Origin: Mycobacterium sp.
Lineage (GTDB): Bacteria; Actinomycetota; Actinomycetes; Mycobacteriales; Mycobacteriaceae
Length of the DNA stretch: 64,000 bases
Assembly (NCBI GenBank): GCA_021732005.1
Contig: JAKFVT010000041.1
Span: 1-64,000 of the forward strand
Reading direction: 5' to 3'
Shown: positions 49,125 to 59,909 of the stretch, one piece after another
How positions within the stretch are numbered: position 1 is the stretch's first letter
Layout of the letters: each line of letters starts with the position of its first letter
Notes under the pieces: model-generated
Seen by the model: only the letters and a program-made list of their open reading frames with translations
Database searches by the model: none
What the model was told of the DNA's origin: nothing
Translations under genes and position numbers: made by a program

Positions 49125-49874
49125 ATGTTCACACCGTCGCCGGATTACCTGCAGCAGCTGTTCGCCTATCTCCAAGCGGGACAACAGCTTCTGCAGCAGT
49201 GGGCCACCATGGCCGGAGGACCCCAACTTCCCGCGAATCCGTTCACGCCGCCGCCATCGACGGCGGCTGGACATCCCATGCCCACCATGCCGTTGCCGGC
49301 ACAACCCGCGCCTTCCGCGCCGGACTACGCACAACAGCTGTTCGGCTACCTCCAGGCGTGGCGGCAGTATCTCGAGCAGATGGCGCCCACACCACCGGCG
49401 CCCGCCCAGTCCTCCCCCGCGGCACCGCACTTCGGCGCTCCGCTGCAGTCCACTCCCCACCCTCATCACGATGACGGGCCAGACATCCCGACCAAGCCCG
49501 ACAACAACGGGAGCAAGAGCAATGTGTTGAAGAACCAGAATTCGGGGCCGACGCCGCCACCGGAGGTGGTGCCGGTCGGACCCGCCTTTCGAAATTCAAC
49601 GCAAGTACCCGATTCGAAGCGGCTGGAGATACTGATCCCGCCCTTCCTGGACACCGGAAACCAGATCGACCGTCTCGGCCAGGGGATCGTCGCGGAGAGC
49701 CCCCGCACGTCGTCCGTACAGGCGGCAGCCGTCCCTCAGACCTTGAACGTCGCCGCCTCGCGAGCAGCGTCGGCATTCACCAGCTCAACGAAGCGCCTAG
49801 ACCCCGACTCCGTGCAACCGATCGTCGCCAAATCGCTCTTCTCTCAAGCAAGCTTCGAAACACCCTCCGGCTAA
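49125..49874 (+). CDS. Pro/Gln-rich protein with duplicated amphipathic motif
   Basis: A 249-residue low-complexity protein, no known domain. Two copies of one motif, DYLQQLFAYLQAGQQ (residues 7-21) and DYAQQLFGYLQAWRQ (67-81), are separated by Pro-rich linkers. The middle is disordered (Asn/Ser/Pro). A conserved-looking patch RLEILIPPFLDTGNQIDRLG is at about 164-183. The C-terminus VQPIVAKSLFSQASF could be a short binding peptide. The start follows AGGAGG. As the last gene of the operon it could tether enzymes to the putative shell; this is inference only. Confidence 0.75.
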   Translation: MFTPSPDYLQQLFAYLQAGQQLLQQWATMAGGPQLPANPFTPPPSTAAGHPMPTMPLPAQPAPSAPDYAQQLFGYLQAWRQYLEQMAPTPPAPAQSSPAAPHFGAPLQSTPHPHHDDGPDIPTKPDNNGSKSNVLKNQNSGPTPPPEVVPVGPAFRNSTQVPDSKRLEILIPPFLDTGNQIDRLGQGIVAESPRTSSVQAAAVPQTLNVAASRAASAFTSSTKRLDPDSVQPIVAKSLFSQASFETPSG

Positions 49875-49881
49875 AAGGTAT

Positions 49882-50330
49882 TCACTCCATCAGCCCAGCC
49901 GCGACCGTCGCGCCGAGATTCCAGCACGCCTCGAGGGCATCCTTGGTCGGCTTACCGGACACGATGACCGTCTCGGCCGCCCGCACCCAGCCCAACCCGG
50001 CGGTGATGCCGTCGATGGCGCGCTCAGCCCCCTCGGCGCCCTCGTTAGCGTGCAGGTAGAGGCCGAACGGGCGACCTCGCGTCGCATCCAGGATCTGGTA
50101 ATAGGACTGGTCGAACGCGTGTTTCAGCGCGCCGCTGATGTAGCCGAGATTGGCGGGGCTGCCCAGCAGGTAGCCGTCCGCCTCCAGCATGTCGGCTGCC
50201 GAGCACGTCAGTGCCGGCCTGCGAATCACCTCGACCCCGTCGATCTCGGGGTCGGTCGCGCCGGCCAACACCGCCTCGAACATCTCCTGGCAGTGCGGCG
50301 ACGGCGTGTGATGCACGAGCAGTAGGCGCT

Positions 50331-50334
<4 letters not shown>
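49882..50334 (-). CDS. Flavodoxin/NAD(P)H-FMN reductase-like protein
   Basis: A 150-residue flavodoxin-fold protein, like Rv2771c. The phosphate-binding start is LLLVHHTPSPHCQEM, and the second flavin loop is DGYLLGSPANLGYISGALKHAFDQ, typical of WrbA/FMN-reductase relatives. It may act as a small electron carrier or quinone/FMN reductase. It is in an overlapping series with the membrane protein and dapB, and convergent with the terpenoid operon, 7 bases between stops. Confidence 0.88.
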
Positions 50335-51532
<1,198 letters not shown>

Positions 51533-51622
51533 CTATCGAGGCACCGCCACCCTCATCCCAATGCACCAATCACCGTCCACCGTGGGTTGCTAGGACCTAC
51601 CATTTCCCTGGGGAGGTCGGGG

Positions 51623-52567
51623 ATGTTCACGAAAGCTGGATTGGCCGTAGCAATGACCGCCGCGTTGATCGCGGCGGCTCCGGTGGGCAATGCCGCAACG
51701 GTGCTCACGCTCGAGGGCGGTTTCGTGGGGATGCAGCACATCTGGCACTTCGTGCCGACGCAGCTGCAGGGTGACCTGTGCAAGAGCCCAAATCACTGTC
51801 AGCCGGTCGACTACTTCGCGTTTCCTGGCGGCGCCTTCACCGATCAGGGCGCGACGAAGGTTCAGCAGGCAATCGCGAGACTGCCTGCCGATGAGCAAAT
51901 CGTCCTCTTCGGACATAGCCAGGGCGGACAGGTGGTCTACTCCGACCTGCGCCGGTTTGCCGCCGACCCCGCCACCGCACCAGACCCGTCCCGGCTGACC
52001 TGGGTATCGATCGGTAACCCGGAGAATCCGTACGGGGGACGGCGAGCCAAGACCGAAGGTTCGACCACTCCGTGGCTGCCGGTGGACACCGCCTACACCG
52101 GCACCGAGGTCATCCGGCAGTACGACGGCTGGGCCGATTGGCCGGACGACACATCCAACCTGCTCGCGGTCGCCAACGCCTTCGCCGGAATGTTCGCCAT
52201 CCACACGAACTACCGCAACGTCGACCTGACCGATCCGAACAACCTGCGGTACACACCAGAGGTGGCCGGACAGCCGGGCAACGTCACCTACGTGTGGGTG
52301 CCGACGAAGACACTGCCGCTCGTCGCCTGGGCCGGACCACTGGCCCCGGCGCTGGACAAGAAACTGCGCCCGATCATCGAGGCGGCGTATCACCGGCCGG
52401 TCGACATTCCCGATCCGCACGCGCCGGCGTCGGCGTCGGCCGCGGTCCAACCGGCCCGCTCGGCGGCCGCGTCGCCGAAACGCACCAAGGCCGGTCCCGC
52501 AGGCGCGAAGTCGATGACCCAGCCCAAGGCGAAGGGCTCGACGGCCTCATCGGCGCGGCGACGGTAA
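51623..52567 (+). CDS. Secreted PE-PPE-domain hydrolase
   Basis: A 314-residue exported serine hydrolase-like protein. Sec signal FTKAGLAVAMTAALIAAAPV with a likely cut after NAA. The PE-PPE alpha/beta-hydrolase domain shows the nucleophile elbow VLFGHSQGGQVV and a DGWADWPDD block. The C-terminal 50 residues are Ala/Lys/Pro-rich and basic, perhaps a cell-wall or surface interaction tail. No PE or PPE N-terminal domain is present, so it is a free-standing form. GGGGAGG precedes the ATG. Confidence 0.88.
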   Translation: MFTKAGLAVAMTAALIAAAPVGNAATVLTLEGGFVGMQHIWHFVPTQLQGDLCKSPNHCQPVDYFAFPGGAFTDQGATKVQQAIARLPADEQIVLFGHSQGGQVVYSDLRRFAADPATAPDPSRLTWVSIGNPENPYGGRRAKTEGSTTPWLPVDTAYTGTEVIRQYDGWADWPDDTSNLLAVANAFAGMFAIHTNYRNVDLTDPNNLRYTPEVAGQPGNVTYVWVPTKTLPLVAWAGPLAPALDKKLRPIIEAAYHRPVDIPDPHAPASASAAVQPARSAAASPKRTKAGPAGAKSMTQPKAKGSTASSARRR

Positions 52568-52610
52568 AAGAACCGATTTTCTGTCGGCACCGCGGCGTAG
52601 CCTTTCGAAC

Positions 52611-53957
52611 ATGCGTTCGATTAACGGTCTGGTGCAGGTGCTCGCCGGTGACGTCGAGGCCTTGGCCGCGGTCGATATCGAAGCACTGTCCCCACCCGAG
52701 CGATTTGTGGCGTTGGAGCGACTGGAAACCGTCCAGCGTCTGCTGACGGTGGTAGCTCAGTCTTGGGTGTCACGGCTGGAGCAATTTGAGGGGTGCCCGC
52801 CGGTGCCGATCACGCTGGCCGATGTGTTGCGGATCAGTCCGCGGGAGGCGAGACGGCGGATCCGGGATGCCGAGCAGGTGGCGCCGCGACAGTCGTTGAC
52901 CGGCGAACCGTTGCCGCCGGTGCTGCCGGAGACCTCGAAAGCCTGGCATGCGGGTGAGCTCGACGGTGAACATCTGCGGGTGATCCAGAAGTTCTTCCGC
53001 GACCTACCCGACCATGTCCCGGCGACCGAGCGAGAGAAGGCCGAACGCACGCTGGCGCAGAAGGCGACAGCGCTGCGGCCCGATCAGCTGGAGAAAGTCG
53101 CACACCGGTTGGCGCTACACCTGAACCCCGACGGCAAGTTCTCCGACGAGGACCGCGCCCGCAAGCGCGGATTCGCCTGGTGCGGCGGCCAAGGCGTCGA
53201 CGGGATGAGTGTCGGCCGGCTGATCGCCGACCCCGAACTGCGTTCCGAGCTCGATGCCTGGCTGGCGAAATTCGCCGCACCCGGGATGTGCAACCCGGCC
53301 GATGACACTCCAACCACGACGCCGAGTGATGCGGTGGCGCAGCGGGATTCCCGCAGTTACGCCCAGCGCCAACACGATGCACTCAAAGCGCTAGTACGCG
53401 GACAACTCGGTGATCCGAAATTCGGCCAGCACAACGGCTTACCCGTCACGGTGATCGTGACGGCCACCCTCCAAGACATCCAGGACAAGACCGGACACGC
53501 AGTGACCGCCGGCGGCACCCTTTTACCGATCCCCGACGTCATCCGGATGGCCACCCACGCCTACCACTACCTCGCCCTGTTCGACCGGGCCGACGGGCGG
53601 GCGCTGTGGCTGGGCCGCACCAAACGCATCGCCACTGCAGATCAGCGAATCATGTTGCACTCCAGGGATCGCGGCTGCACCAGACCCGGCTGCACCGCGC
53701 CCGGATACCACAGCGGGGTGCACCACGCCACCAAGGACTGGTCCAAAGGCGGTCTCACCGACATCGATGACCTCACCCTGGCCTGCCCACCCGACAACCA
53801 ACTTGTCGAAACCGGCGGCTGGACCACCCGCAAACTCCCCGACGGCAGCACCGAGTGGATACCCCCGCCGGAACTCCCCATGCTGCGCGGCGGCACCAAC
53901 GACTTCCACCACCCCGAACGACTCCTGGGCGACGACCGGCCGCCCGACGCTGCCTAG
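52611..53957 (+). CDS. DUF222/HNH endonuclease (13E12 repeat family)
   Basis: A 448-residue protein of the multi-copy mycobacterial 13E12 family. N-terminal DUF222 (FVALERLETVQRLLTVVAQSW, RISPREARRRIRDAEQVAPR). The C-terminal HNH nuclease has CTRPGCTAPGYHSGVHHATKD, then WSKGGLTDIDDL and LACPPDNQL, with zinc-type Cys pair and the catalytic His pair (VHH). Family members sit at variable sites and may be mobile; no flanking repeat was seen here. It is convergent with aldR, 2 bases between stops. Confidence 0.92.
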   Translation: MRSINGLVQVLAGDVEALAAVDIEALSPPERFVALERLETVQRLLTVVAQSWVSRLEQFEGCPPVPITLADVLRISPREARRRIRDAEQVAPRQSLTGEPLPPVLPETSKAWHAGELDGEHLRVIQKFFRDLPDHVPATEREKAERTLAQKATALRPDQLEKVAHRLALHLNPDGKFSDEDRARKRGFAWCGGQGVDGMSVGRLIADPELRSELDAWLAKFAAPGMCNPADDTPTTTPSDAVAQRDSRSYAQRQHDALKALVRGQLGDPKFGQHNGLPVTVIVTATLQDIQDKTGHAVTAGGTLLPIPDVIRMATHAYHYLALFDRADGRALWLGRTKRIATADQRIMLHSRDRGCTRPGCTAPGYHSGVHHATKDWSKGGLTDIDDLTLACPPDNQLVETGGWTTRKLPDGSTEWIPPPELPMLRGGTNDFHHPERLLGDDRPPDAA

Positions 53958-53959
53958 AC

Positions 53960-54475
53960 CTAGAGCGGAGCGGCACCGCGCAGGTGCTCGAAGATCAACG
54001 ACGTCTGAGTCCCCGCCACGTCGGCGTCGGAATTGAGATTCTCGACGACGAACGAACGCAGGTCGTCGGTGTCACGGGCAGCCACATGGATGATGAAATC
54101 GTCGGCGCCGGCCAGGAAGTACACGTCCATCACCTGCGGCTTGCGCCGGATGTGTTCGATGAAGCTGAGGATCTTTCCGCGGGCGTTGGATTGCAGGCTC
54201 ACCGAGATCATCGCCTGCAACGACAGCCCGATCGCGGCCGGATCGATATCGGTGTAGAAGCCGCGGATCACGCCGATGTCCTGCAGCCTGCGCACCCGGC
54301 CGTGACAGGTCGACGGCGCGATACCGACAGCGTCAGCCAGTGCGCTGTTGGAGATGCGGGCGTCCGCGTGCAGCGTGGCCAGAATCCGCCGGTCGACGTC
54401 GTCCAATTCGGCCCGAACATCCTTCGACGCGGCCGCCGGACGAGCACCCAATCTCGTCGATTCGTCGATCATCAA
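53960..54475 (-). CDS. aldR: Lrp/AsnC-family regulator AldR
   Basis: Feast/famine regulator, 171 residues, homologous to Rv2779c, which controls alanine dehydrogenase. N-terminal HTH LDDVDRRILATLHADARISN with ADAVGIAPSTCHGRVRRL; C-terminal RAM ligand domain (QAMISVSLQSNARGKILSF, VYFLAGADDFIIHVA). It is divergent from ald across a 92-base gap that carries repeat and palindrome sequences suitable for Lrp-type binding. Confidence 0.95.
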   Translation of the reverse strand: MMIDESTRLGARPAAASKDVRAELDDVDRRILATLHADARISNSALADAVGIAPSTCHGRVRRLQDIGVIRGFYTDIDPAAIGLSLQAMISVSLQSNARGKILSFIEHIRRKPQVMDVYFLAGADDFIIHVAARDTDDLRSFVVENLNSDADVAGTQTSLIFEHLRGAAPL

Positions 54476-54485
54476 CCCAATCTAT

Positions 54486-54525
54486 CGAATTTTCACCAAT
54501 CTGATTGCAATCAACTCGAATTTTC
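54486..54525. promoter_or_regulatory. AldR operator region (direct repeats around a palindrome)
   Basis: CGAATTTTC occurs at 54486-54494 and again at 54517-54525, 31 bases apart (three helical turns). Between them lies a perfect 10-base palindrome, GATTGCAATC, at 54503-54512. The whole aldR-ald gap is AT-rich. Multiple in-phase sites are typical for Lrp/AsnC octamers. The sequences are direct observation; AldR binding is inferred. Confidence 0.65.
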
Positions 54526-54567
54526 TTCACACTTCTTCCCAAGCCAATTTCCAATCGAGGAGCGATC

Positions 54568-55683
54568 ATGCGCGTCGGCATCCCGACCGAGATCAAGAAC
54601 AACGAATACCGCGTCGCCATCACCCCGGCCGGCGTGTCCGAACTGGTCCGCCGCGGCCACGAGGTCATCGTCCAGGCCGGCGCCGGTGAAGGTTCCGCCA
54701 TCCACGACGACGACTTCAAGGCCGCCGGTGCGCAGATCATCGCCAGCGCCGAGCAGGTGTGGGCCGAGGCCGACCTGCTGCTGAAGGTCAAGGAGCCCAT
54801 CGAGGCCGAGTATTCGCGGATGCGCAAAGACCAGACCCTGTTCACCTATCTGCACCTGGCCGCCTCGCGCCCGTGCACCGACGCCCTGCTGGCATCCGGC
54901 ACCACGTCGATCGCCTACGAGACGGTGCAGACTGCCGACGGAGCGCTCCCCCTCCTGGCCCCGATGAGCGAGGTCGCAGGCCGGCTGGCCGCACAGGTCG
55001 GCGCCTACCACCTGATGCGCACCCAGGGCGGTCGCGGTGTACTGATGGGTGGCGTGCCCGGTGTGGCCCCAGCCAAGGTCGTCGTCATCGGTGGCGGAAT
55101 GGCCGGCGACAACGCCGCCGCCGTCGCGTGGGGCATGGGCGCGCACGTGACCGTGTTCGACCTCAACATCAACATCCTGCGCAAGATCGACGCCGAGTAC
55201 GGCGGTGCCATCGAAACCCGCTACTCCTCGCGGCTCGACCTCGAGGATGCCGTCAAGCAGGCCGATCTGGTCATCGGTGCCGTGCTGGTGCCGGGCGCCA
55301 AGGCTCCCAAGCTCGTCACGAATGCGACTGTGGCACAGATGAAGCCGGGCGCAGTACTGGTGGACATCGCCATCGACCAGGGTGGCTGCTTCGAGGACTC
55401 CAAGCCCACCACGCACGACGATCCGACCTTCCGGGTGCACGACGCGGTGTTCTACTGCGTGGCCAACATGCCCGGTGCGGTCCCGCGGACCTCGACCTAC
55501 GCACTGACCAACGCGACCATGCCGTACGTCATCAAGCTCGCCGACAAGGGCTGGCAGGATGCCTGCGGGTCCGATCCGGCGCTGGCCAAGGGCTTGTCCA
55601 CCCATCACGGGCAGCTGCTCAACCACGAGGTCGCCAACGACCTCAACCTGCCGTACACCGATCCGGCCGGCCTGATGGCCTGA
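54568..55683 (+). CDS. ald: Alanine dehydrogenase
   Basis: NAD-dependent L-alanine/pyruvate (and glyoxylate) oxidoreductase, 371 residues, the same length as the M. tuberculosis enzyme. N-terminus [19 protein letters not shown], substrate Lys/His region ([21 protein letters not shown]), NAD loop [19 protein letters not shown] and C-terminal [23 protein letters not shown] 54568 has GAGGAG upstream. Confidence 0.98.
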   Translation: MRVGIPTEIKNNEYRVAITPAGVSELVRRGHEVIVQAGAGEGSAIHDDDFKAAGAQIIASAEQVWAEADLLLKVKEPIEAEYSRMRKDQTLFTYLHLAASRPCTDALLASGTTSIAYETVQTADGALPLLAPMSEVAGRLAAQVGAYHLMRTQGGRGVLMGGVPGVAPAKVVVIGGGMAGDNAAAVAWGMGAHVTVFDLNINILRKIDAEYGGAIETRYSSRLDLEDAVKQADLVIGAVLVPGAKAPKLVTNATVAQMKPGAVLVDIAIDQGGCFEDSKPTTHDDPTFRVHDAVFYCVANMPGAVPRTSTYALTNATMPYVIKLADKGWQDACGSDPALAKGLSTHHGQLLNHEVANDLNLPYTDPAGLMA

Positions 55684-55690
55684 AAACCTC

Positions 55691-55753
55691 AGTGAGCCAA
55701 CAGCTCACTACTGCACAGCGAACCGGGACTGCTCACCGTAGCGTCCCGGTTCG
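55691..55753. terminator. Paired hairpins between ald and VOC gene
   Basis: First stem AGTGAGC/GCTCACT (55691-55697 with 55703-55709). Second stem CGAACCGGGAC/GTCCCGGTTCG (55719-55729 with 55743-55753, 11 base pairs, 13-base loop). Both lie between the convergent stop codons at 55683 and 55760, so they probably end transcripts from both sides. Only a weak T-run follows. Confidence 0.7.
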
Positions 55754-55759
55754 TTGGTC

Positions 55760-56554
55760 TTACATCCCGGCCGGCGGATGGCCAAGGCAGATCAGCGCGC
55801 CCAAGGGATCTTTGATCGCTGCCAAGGTTCCGTACGGCGTCTCTTCAACGGGCATCAGCAGCTGGGCCCCGAGTCCCTCGGCCTGCTTCACCGTGGCGGT
55901 CACGTCGTCGACGGTGACGTACACCTGCCAGAACGACGGCACCTCAGCGGGAAAGAGCTTGGCGGCGTCCATGATTCCCGAATACGCACTCTCCCCGGCG
56001 AAAACCTGACCGTAGCGGTCCGGGCCGACGGCGTCCGGATCACCGCCGGTGCCGATCTCCTCGATCCGCGCCCCGAGCGCCTGGCGGTAGAACGCCAGCG
56101 ATGCCTCGTAGTCCTTGCTCTGACATTCGAACCAGTACGGCGTGCCGTGCTCACCCCACTCGGTGAACCCCGGATGCGTCCCGGGCTGCCAGAACCCGAT
56201 GACGGCGCCGGCGGGGTCGGTGACCACCATCATCGAGCCCAGATCGCCGACCGCCATCGGGGGCACCATCACCGTCGCGCCCGCGGCCTCCGCGGCCGCG
56301 ACGGTGGCGCTGCCGTCGGTGGTGTGCAGGTACACCGACCAGATGTTCGCCGGGCCCTCGCCCATCGGCGGGATCAGCCCGGCGACCCGCTTACCGTTGC
56401 GGGTGAAGTTCTGGTAGCCCCCGAACTCCGGGTGCGCCGGTCCCTCGAGCTCCCAGCCGAAGATCTCCCGATAGAACTCCGCAGCCCGCGCGGGATCACT
56501 GCTCATCAGGTCGAACCAGATGGGTGCCCCGACCGGGGCGGCGTACTCACTCAC
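55760..56554 (-). CDS. VOC-family protein, tandem glyoxalase-like domains
   Basis: A 264-residue protein with two glyoxalase/bleomycin-resistance units, like Rv0577. Unit 1: [24 protein letters not shown] to [13 protein letters not shown]. Unit 2: [23 protein letters not shown] to [14 protein letters not shown]. The metal-ligand pattern is not obviously complete, so a binding role is as likely as catalysis. ATG 56554, with GGATCC-like AAGGATCC upstream. It is downstream of, and on the same strand as, the beta-lactamase. Confidence 0.9.
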   Translation of the reverse strand: MSEYAAPVGAPIWFDLMSSDPARAAEFYREIFGWELEGPAHPEFGGYQNFTRNGKRVAGLIPPMGEGPANIWSVYLHTTDGSATVAAAEAAGATVMVPPMAVGDLGSMMVVTDPAGAVIGFWQPGTHPGFTEWGEHGTPYWFECQSKDYEASLAFYRQALGARIEEIGTGGDPDAVGPDRYGQVFAGESAYSGIMDAAKLFPAEVPSFWQVYVTVDDVTATVKQAEGLGAQLLMPVEETPYGTLAAIKDPLGALICLGHPPAGM

Positions 56555-56614
56555 GATGGATCCTTTCGGCTGATGTCGTCGGTCTTCAGTACTGACACCC
56601 AGCGGGAGGGAAAC

Positions 56615-57529
56615 TCATCGCGGGCGCGTCACCTCCGGCAGTACCAGAGTCGCCACCTCGGCGATGAGCTGGCGCAGCGGCTCGGCCTGCGCATTGTCGG
56701 ATCGAGTACGGGTCATGATCGCCAGAAGAACGCGTTCCCCGTTGGGCCCGAACGCGATCCCGACGTCGTTGGTGCTGGCATAGTCACCTGATCCGGTCTT
56801 GTCGGCGGTTGTCCAGCCCGCCGGCAACCCGCCCCGCATGCTCGAGGTGGTGTTGGCACGCATCCAATCCTCGAGCTGCGTGCGGTGCGACCCGTCGAGG
56901 ACGTCCCCGGTCAGCACCCGCACGAAACCGCCGCCGAGCGCACGCGGCGTGCTGGTGTCGCGCGGATCGCCGGGAAGAGCCGAATTCAGCTCGGTCTCCC
57001 AGCGGTCCAGCCGGCTGCGATCGTCCCCGATGGACCGGGCGAACGCCGTGATCGCCGGCGGGCCGCCGATGGTGCGCAGCAACATGTTGGCGGCGGTGTT
57101 GTCGCTGACTTGCAGCGCCGCCGCGCACAGGTCCGAAATAGCCATGGGCTGACCGGCATTGGGCTCGGTGCGCGGGGAATTGGGCTTCAGTTCCGCCGGG
57201 TCGACCAGCACCGTGTCGGTCAGCCGCAACTCGCCCGCCTGCGCCTTCTGCAGCACCCGAGCCGAGAGGTAGGCCTTGAACGTCGAGCACATCGCGAACG
57301 GGTCGCCGTCTCGATGCGCCAGATCGACCTGGGAATCCAGGTTCTGGGCATAGAGCCCGACGAATGCGTTGTGCCGCTTCTCCAGATCGGCGATGCGCTG
57401 CTCGACGGGCGGCAACGGCTCGGCCGGGTCGCTCAGAGTCGGATTGGTTGGTGAGGGTTTGACGCCACATGCCGCGAGGACACTCAGGGCGGTGCCAGTG
57501 ACCAGAAGCCGACGGCGGGACAGGCTCAT
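56615..57529 (-). CDS. Class A beta-lactamase, Tat lipoprotein
   Basis: BlaC-like serine beta-lactamase, 304 residues. Signal with twin Arg (SRRRLLVTGTALSVLAAC) and a lipobox ending at Cys21, so it is likely exported by Tat and lipid-anchored. Active-site motifs: S82-TF-K85, S142-D-N144, the omega-loop E178 (RWETELN) and KTG (TTADKTGSGDY). Gly rather than Ser/Thr follows the KTG triad one place later, within KTGSG. It overlaps the nitronate monooxygenase stop by 4 bases. Confidence 0.95.
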   Translation of the reverse strand: MSLSRRRLLVTGTALSVLAACGVKPSPTNPTLSDPAEPLPPVEQRIADLEKRHNAFVGLYAQNLDSQVDLAHRDGDPFAMCSTFKAYLSARVLQKAQAGELRLTDTVLVDPAELKPNSPRTEPNAGQPMAISDLCAAALQVSDNTAANMLLRTIGGPPAITAFARSIGDDRSRLDRWETELNSALPGDPRDTSTPRALGGGFVRVLTGDVLDGSHRTQLEDWMRANTTSSMRGGLPAGWTTADKTGSGDYASTNDVGIAFGPNGERVLLAIMTRTRSDNAQAEPLRQLIAEVATLVLPEVTRPR

Positions 57530-58551
57530 CGGGCGCCCCCAGCCAGTGCCGCGACGATGTCGGCGGCGCTGCCCCCGCTGATCTCCCGCCACGCGGTGCC
57601 CGCCCACAGATTGGTGCCATGTGGATCGCCCGCGGCGACGGCGGCGCGGCGCAGCGGACCGGTCATTTGGTTGACGTCCGGATAGCCCAACGGAGCCACA
57701 TCGTCATAGCGGGCGGTGAAGTCATTCGCCAGGCCACGCGCATACCGGCCCGAAAAAGCCCGTGTCACCACGGTTTCGGTGAAGTTCTCATCGGTCAGTG
57801 CCGCGCGGTGGGCGGGGTTGGTTCCGGCCTCCTCGGCCAGCAAGAACGCCGTGCCCGCCTGCGCCGCGACTGCTCCCCCGTCCAGCACCCGCCGGACATC
57901 GGCCGCACTGGACAGACCACCCGCCGCAATCACCGGCAGGTCGTGGGCCGCGACGATCGTGGCCAGCAGCGAATCCAACGGCTCGTCGCCGGGCCGGACG
58001 ACGGGATCGAACGTCCCCCGATGCCCGCCCGCTTCGGGGCCCTGCACCACCAGAGCGTCGGCGCCTGCCGCCACAGCCACTCCCGCCTCGTCCAGGCTGG
58101 TGACCGTCACCGCGATCATCCCACCCCGATCTTGCAGACGGGCAATGATTTCCGGTGCCGGGCAACCGAAGGTGAACGAGGCCACCTCCGGTGCGGTATC
58201 GGCGACCACGTCGAGCTTGGCCTGCCAGGCGTCGTCGTCGGGATGGGGCCGCCCGATCTCGGCACCGTAGTGTTCGGCAAGTGGGGCGAGCAGGTCGCGG
58301 TAGCGTCCCAGCTCATCGGCGCGTGCCACCGACGGCTGCGGCACAAAGAGATTCACCCCGATCGGGGCCGACGTCAACGCGCGAGCACCGGCAATCACCT
58401 CGGCGAACTTCTCTGCTGTCAGATAGCCGGCCGCCACGAAACCCAGGCCGCCGGCGTCGGACACCGCGGCCGCCAGTGCGGGCGTGCTCGGACCGCCTGC
58501 CATTGGTGCACCGAGAACCGGTACCGCCAAATCCTGCAGGCTGAGAGGCAC
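57526..58551 (-). CDS. Nitronate monooxygenase
   Basis: FMN-dependent nitronate (2-nitropropane dioxygenase-type) monooxygenase, 341 residues, like Rv2781c. Motifs: LGAPMAGGPSTPALAAAVSDAGG, VQGPEAGGHRG with the catalytic His, and VIAAGGLSSAADVRRVLDGGA for FMN phosphate. It detoxifies alkyl nitronates. It overlaps the lactamase gene by 4 bases and follows pepR by 2 bases. Confidence 0.93.
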   Translation of the reverse strand: MPLSLQDLAVPVLGAPMAGGPSTPALAAAVSDAGGLGFVAAGYLTAEKFAEVIAGARALTSAPIGVNLFVPQPSVARADELGRYRDLLAPLAEHYGAEIGRPHPDDDAWQAKLDVVADTAPEVASFTFGCPAPEIIARLQDRGGMIAVTVTSLDEAGVAVAAGADALVVQGPEAGGHRGTFDPVVRPGDEPLDSLLATIVAAHDLPVIAAGGLSSAADVRRVLDGGAVAAQAGTAFLLAEEAGTNPAHRAALTDENFTETVVTRAFSGRYARGLANDFTARYDDVAPLGYPDVNQMTGPLRRAAVAAGDPHGTNLWAGTAWREISGGSAADIVAALAGGAR

Positions 58552-58553
58552 GG

Positions 58554-59909
58554 CTAGCTCCTGATCGTCCGAAGTGGCTGCGGCAGAGATCGTTTGGACT
58601 TGTGCGGCCCGAGGACGGCTGCACCGAAGGGCTTGGTGAGCACCTGGCGGGCAACCGCGTTGACCTGATCCAGGGTGACTTCGTCGATGCGCTCCAGAGT
58701 GCTCGTGACGCTGCGGTACTCACCGTAGTTCAGCTCGCTGCGACCCAGACGGTGCATCCGCGATGCCGAGTCCTCCAGGCCGAGCACCAGGCCGCCGCGG
58801 ATCGAACCCTTGGCGATGCGGCACTCGTTCTCGGTGATGCCGTCACGCGCGACACCCTCGAGGACTTCGGTGGTCAACCGCACCACCTCGTCGAAGCGCT
58901 CGGGAAGGCACGCCGCATACACCGACAATGCGCCGGCATCCGAGAAGCTGTCAACCGAGGAGTACACCGAGTACGCCAGCCCGCGGTTTTCCCGAATCTG
59001 TTGGAAAAGCCGGGAACTCAATCCACCGCCGAGGGCGGTGTTGAGCACCGACAGGGCCCAGCGCTGCGGCCAGTGCCGCCCCGGTACCCGAACGCCCAGC
59101 GACAGATGGGTCTGCTCGGCGTCACGACTGATCAGCTCCAGCCGGGGTGCGCCGGTGGCCCGGCCGGTGCCCTTGCGCGGAGCCCGCGGCGTGCGGCCCT
59201 TGACCAGATGCGCCCCGAAGTGCTTGCGCACCAACCGGACTACCTCGTCATGATCGATGTTGCCCGCGACCGCCACGACCATTCGCTCTGGGGTGTAGCG
59301 GCGCACATGGAATGAATGCAGCTGCGATCGGGTCATCCCCGACACCGAATCGACACTGCCGATCACCGGCCGCCCGACGGGATGGTCCCCGAACATCGCC
59401 GACAGGAACACGTCGCCCAGGGCGTCTTCGGGATCGTCGTCGCGCATCGCGATCTCTTCGAGCACGACGTCACGTTCAAGTTCGACATCGTGGGATGCGC
59501 ACACACCGTTGAGCACCACGTCGGCGACCAGATCGACCGCCAACTCCAGATCTTCGTCCAGAACGTGGGCGTAGTAGCAGGTGTGTTCCTTGGCGGTGAA
59601 GGCGTTGAGCTCACCGCCGACGGCGTCGACGGACTGCGCGATCTCGACGGCAGTGCGACTCGGCGTCGCCTTGAACAGCAGATGCTCCAAGAAATGCGCG
59701 GCACCGGCGACAGTCGGACCTTCGTCGCGGGAACCGACGTTCACCCAGACGCCCACCGAGGCCGATCGCACCGATGGCACATATTCGGTGACGACCCGCA
59801 GACCGCCGGGAAGTACCGTGCGCCGCACCGCAACCGGCGCCTCAGCGAGGCGCCGGCCGCGGCGAAGTGCGGGGCTGTTAGCTGCTGGCGGTCGCGGCAT
59901 CGGCATCAA
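58554..59909 (-). CDS. pepR: M16-family zinc peptidase PepR
   Basis: Processing-peptidase-like protein, 451 residues, homologous to Rv2782c. The inverted zinc motif is [13 protein letters not shown] (HxxEH) with the downstream Glu in the expected helix ([28 protein letters not shown] has several). The second M16 half has [20 protein letters not shown], the conserved R/Y pair. The start overlaps pnp by 32 bases; a few in-frame ATGs near 59909 make the exact start uncertain. Confidence 0.95.
   Translation of the reverse strand: MMPMPRPPAANSPALRRGRRLAEAPVAVRRTVLPGGLRVVTEYVPSVRSASVGVWVNVGSRDEGPTVAGAAHFLEHLLFKATPSRTAVEIAQSVDAVGGELNAFTAKEHTCYYAHVLDEDLELAVDLVADVVLNGVCASHDVELERDVVLEEIAMRDDDPEDALGDVFLSAMFGDHPVGRPVIGSVDSVSGMTRSQLHSFHVRRYTPERMVVAVAGNIDHDEVVRLVRKHFGAHLVKGRTPRAPRKGTGRATGAPRLELISRDAEQTHLSLGVRVPGRHWPQRWALSVLNTALGGGLSSRLFQQIRENRGLAYSVYSSVDSFSDAGALSVYAACLPERFDEVVRLTTEVLEGVARDGITENECRIAKGSIRGGLVLGLEDSASRMHRLGRSELNYGEYRSVTSTLERIDEVTLDQVNAVARQVLTKPFGAAVLGPHKSKRSLPQPLRTIRS

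Noticed and set aside
52611..53957. DUF222/HNH gene as part of an insertion element
   Set aside because: No inverted or direct repeats seen at its ends, and its neighbours keep the expected order; only family membership suggests mobility.
54511..55626. 371-codon open frame on the minus strand
   Set aside because: Antisense to ald, which is clearly the real gene.
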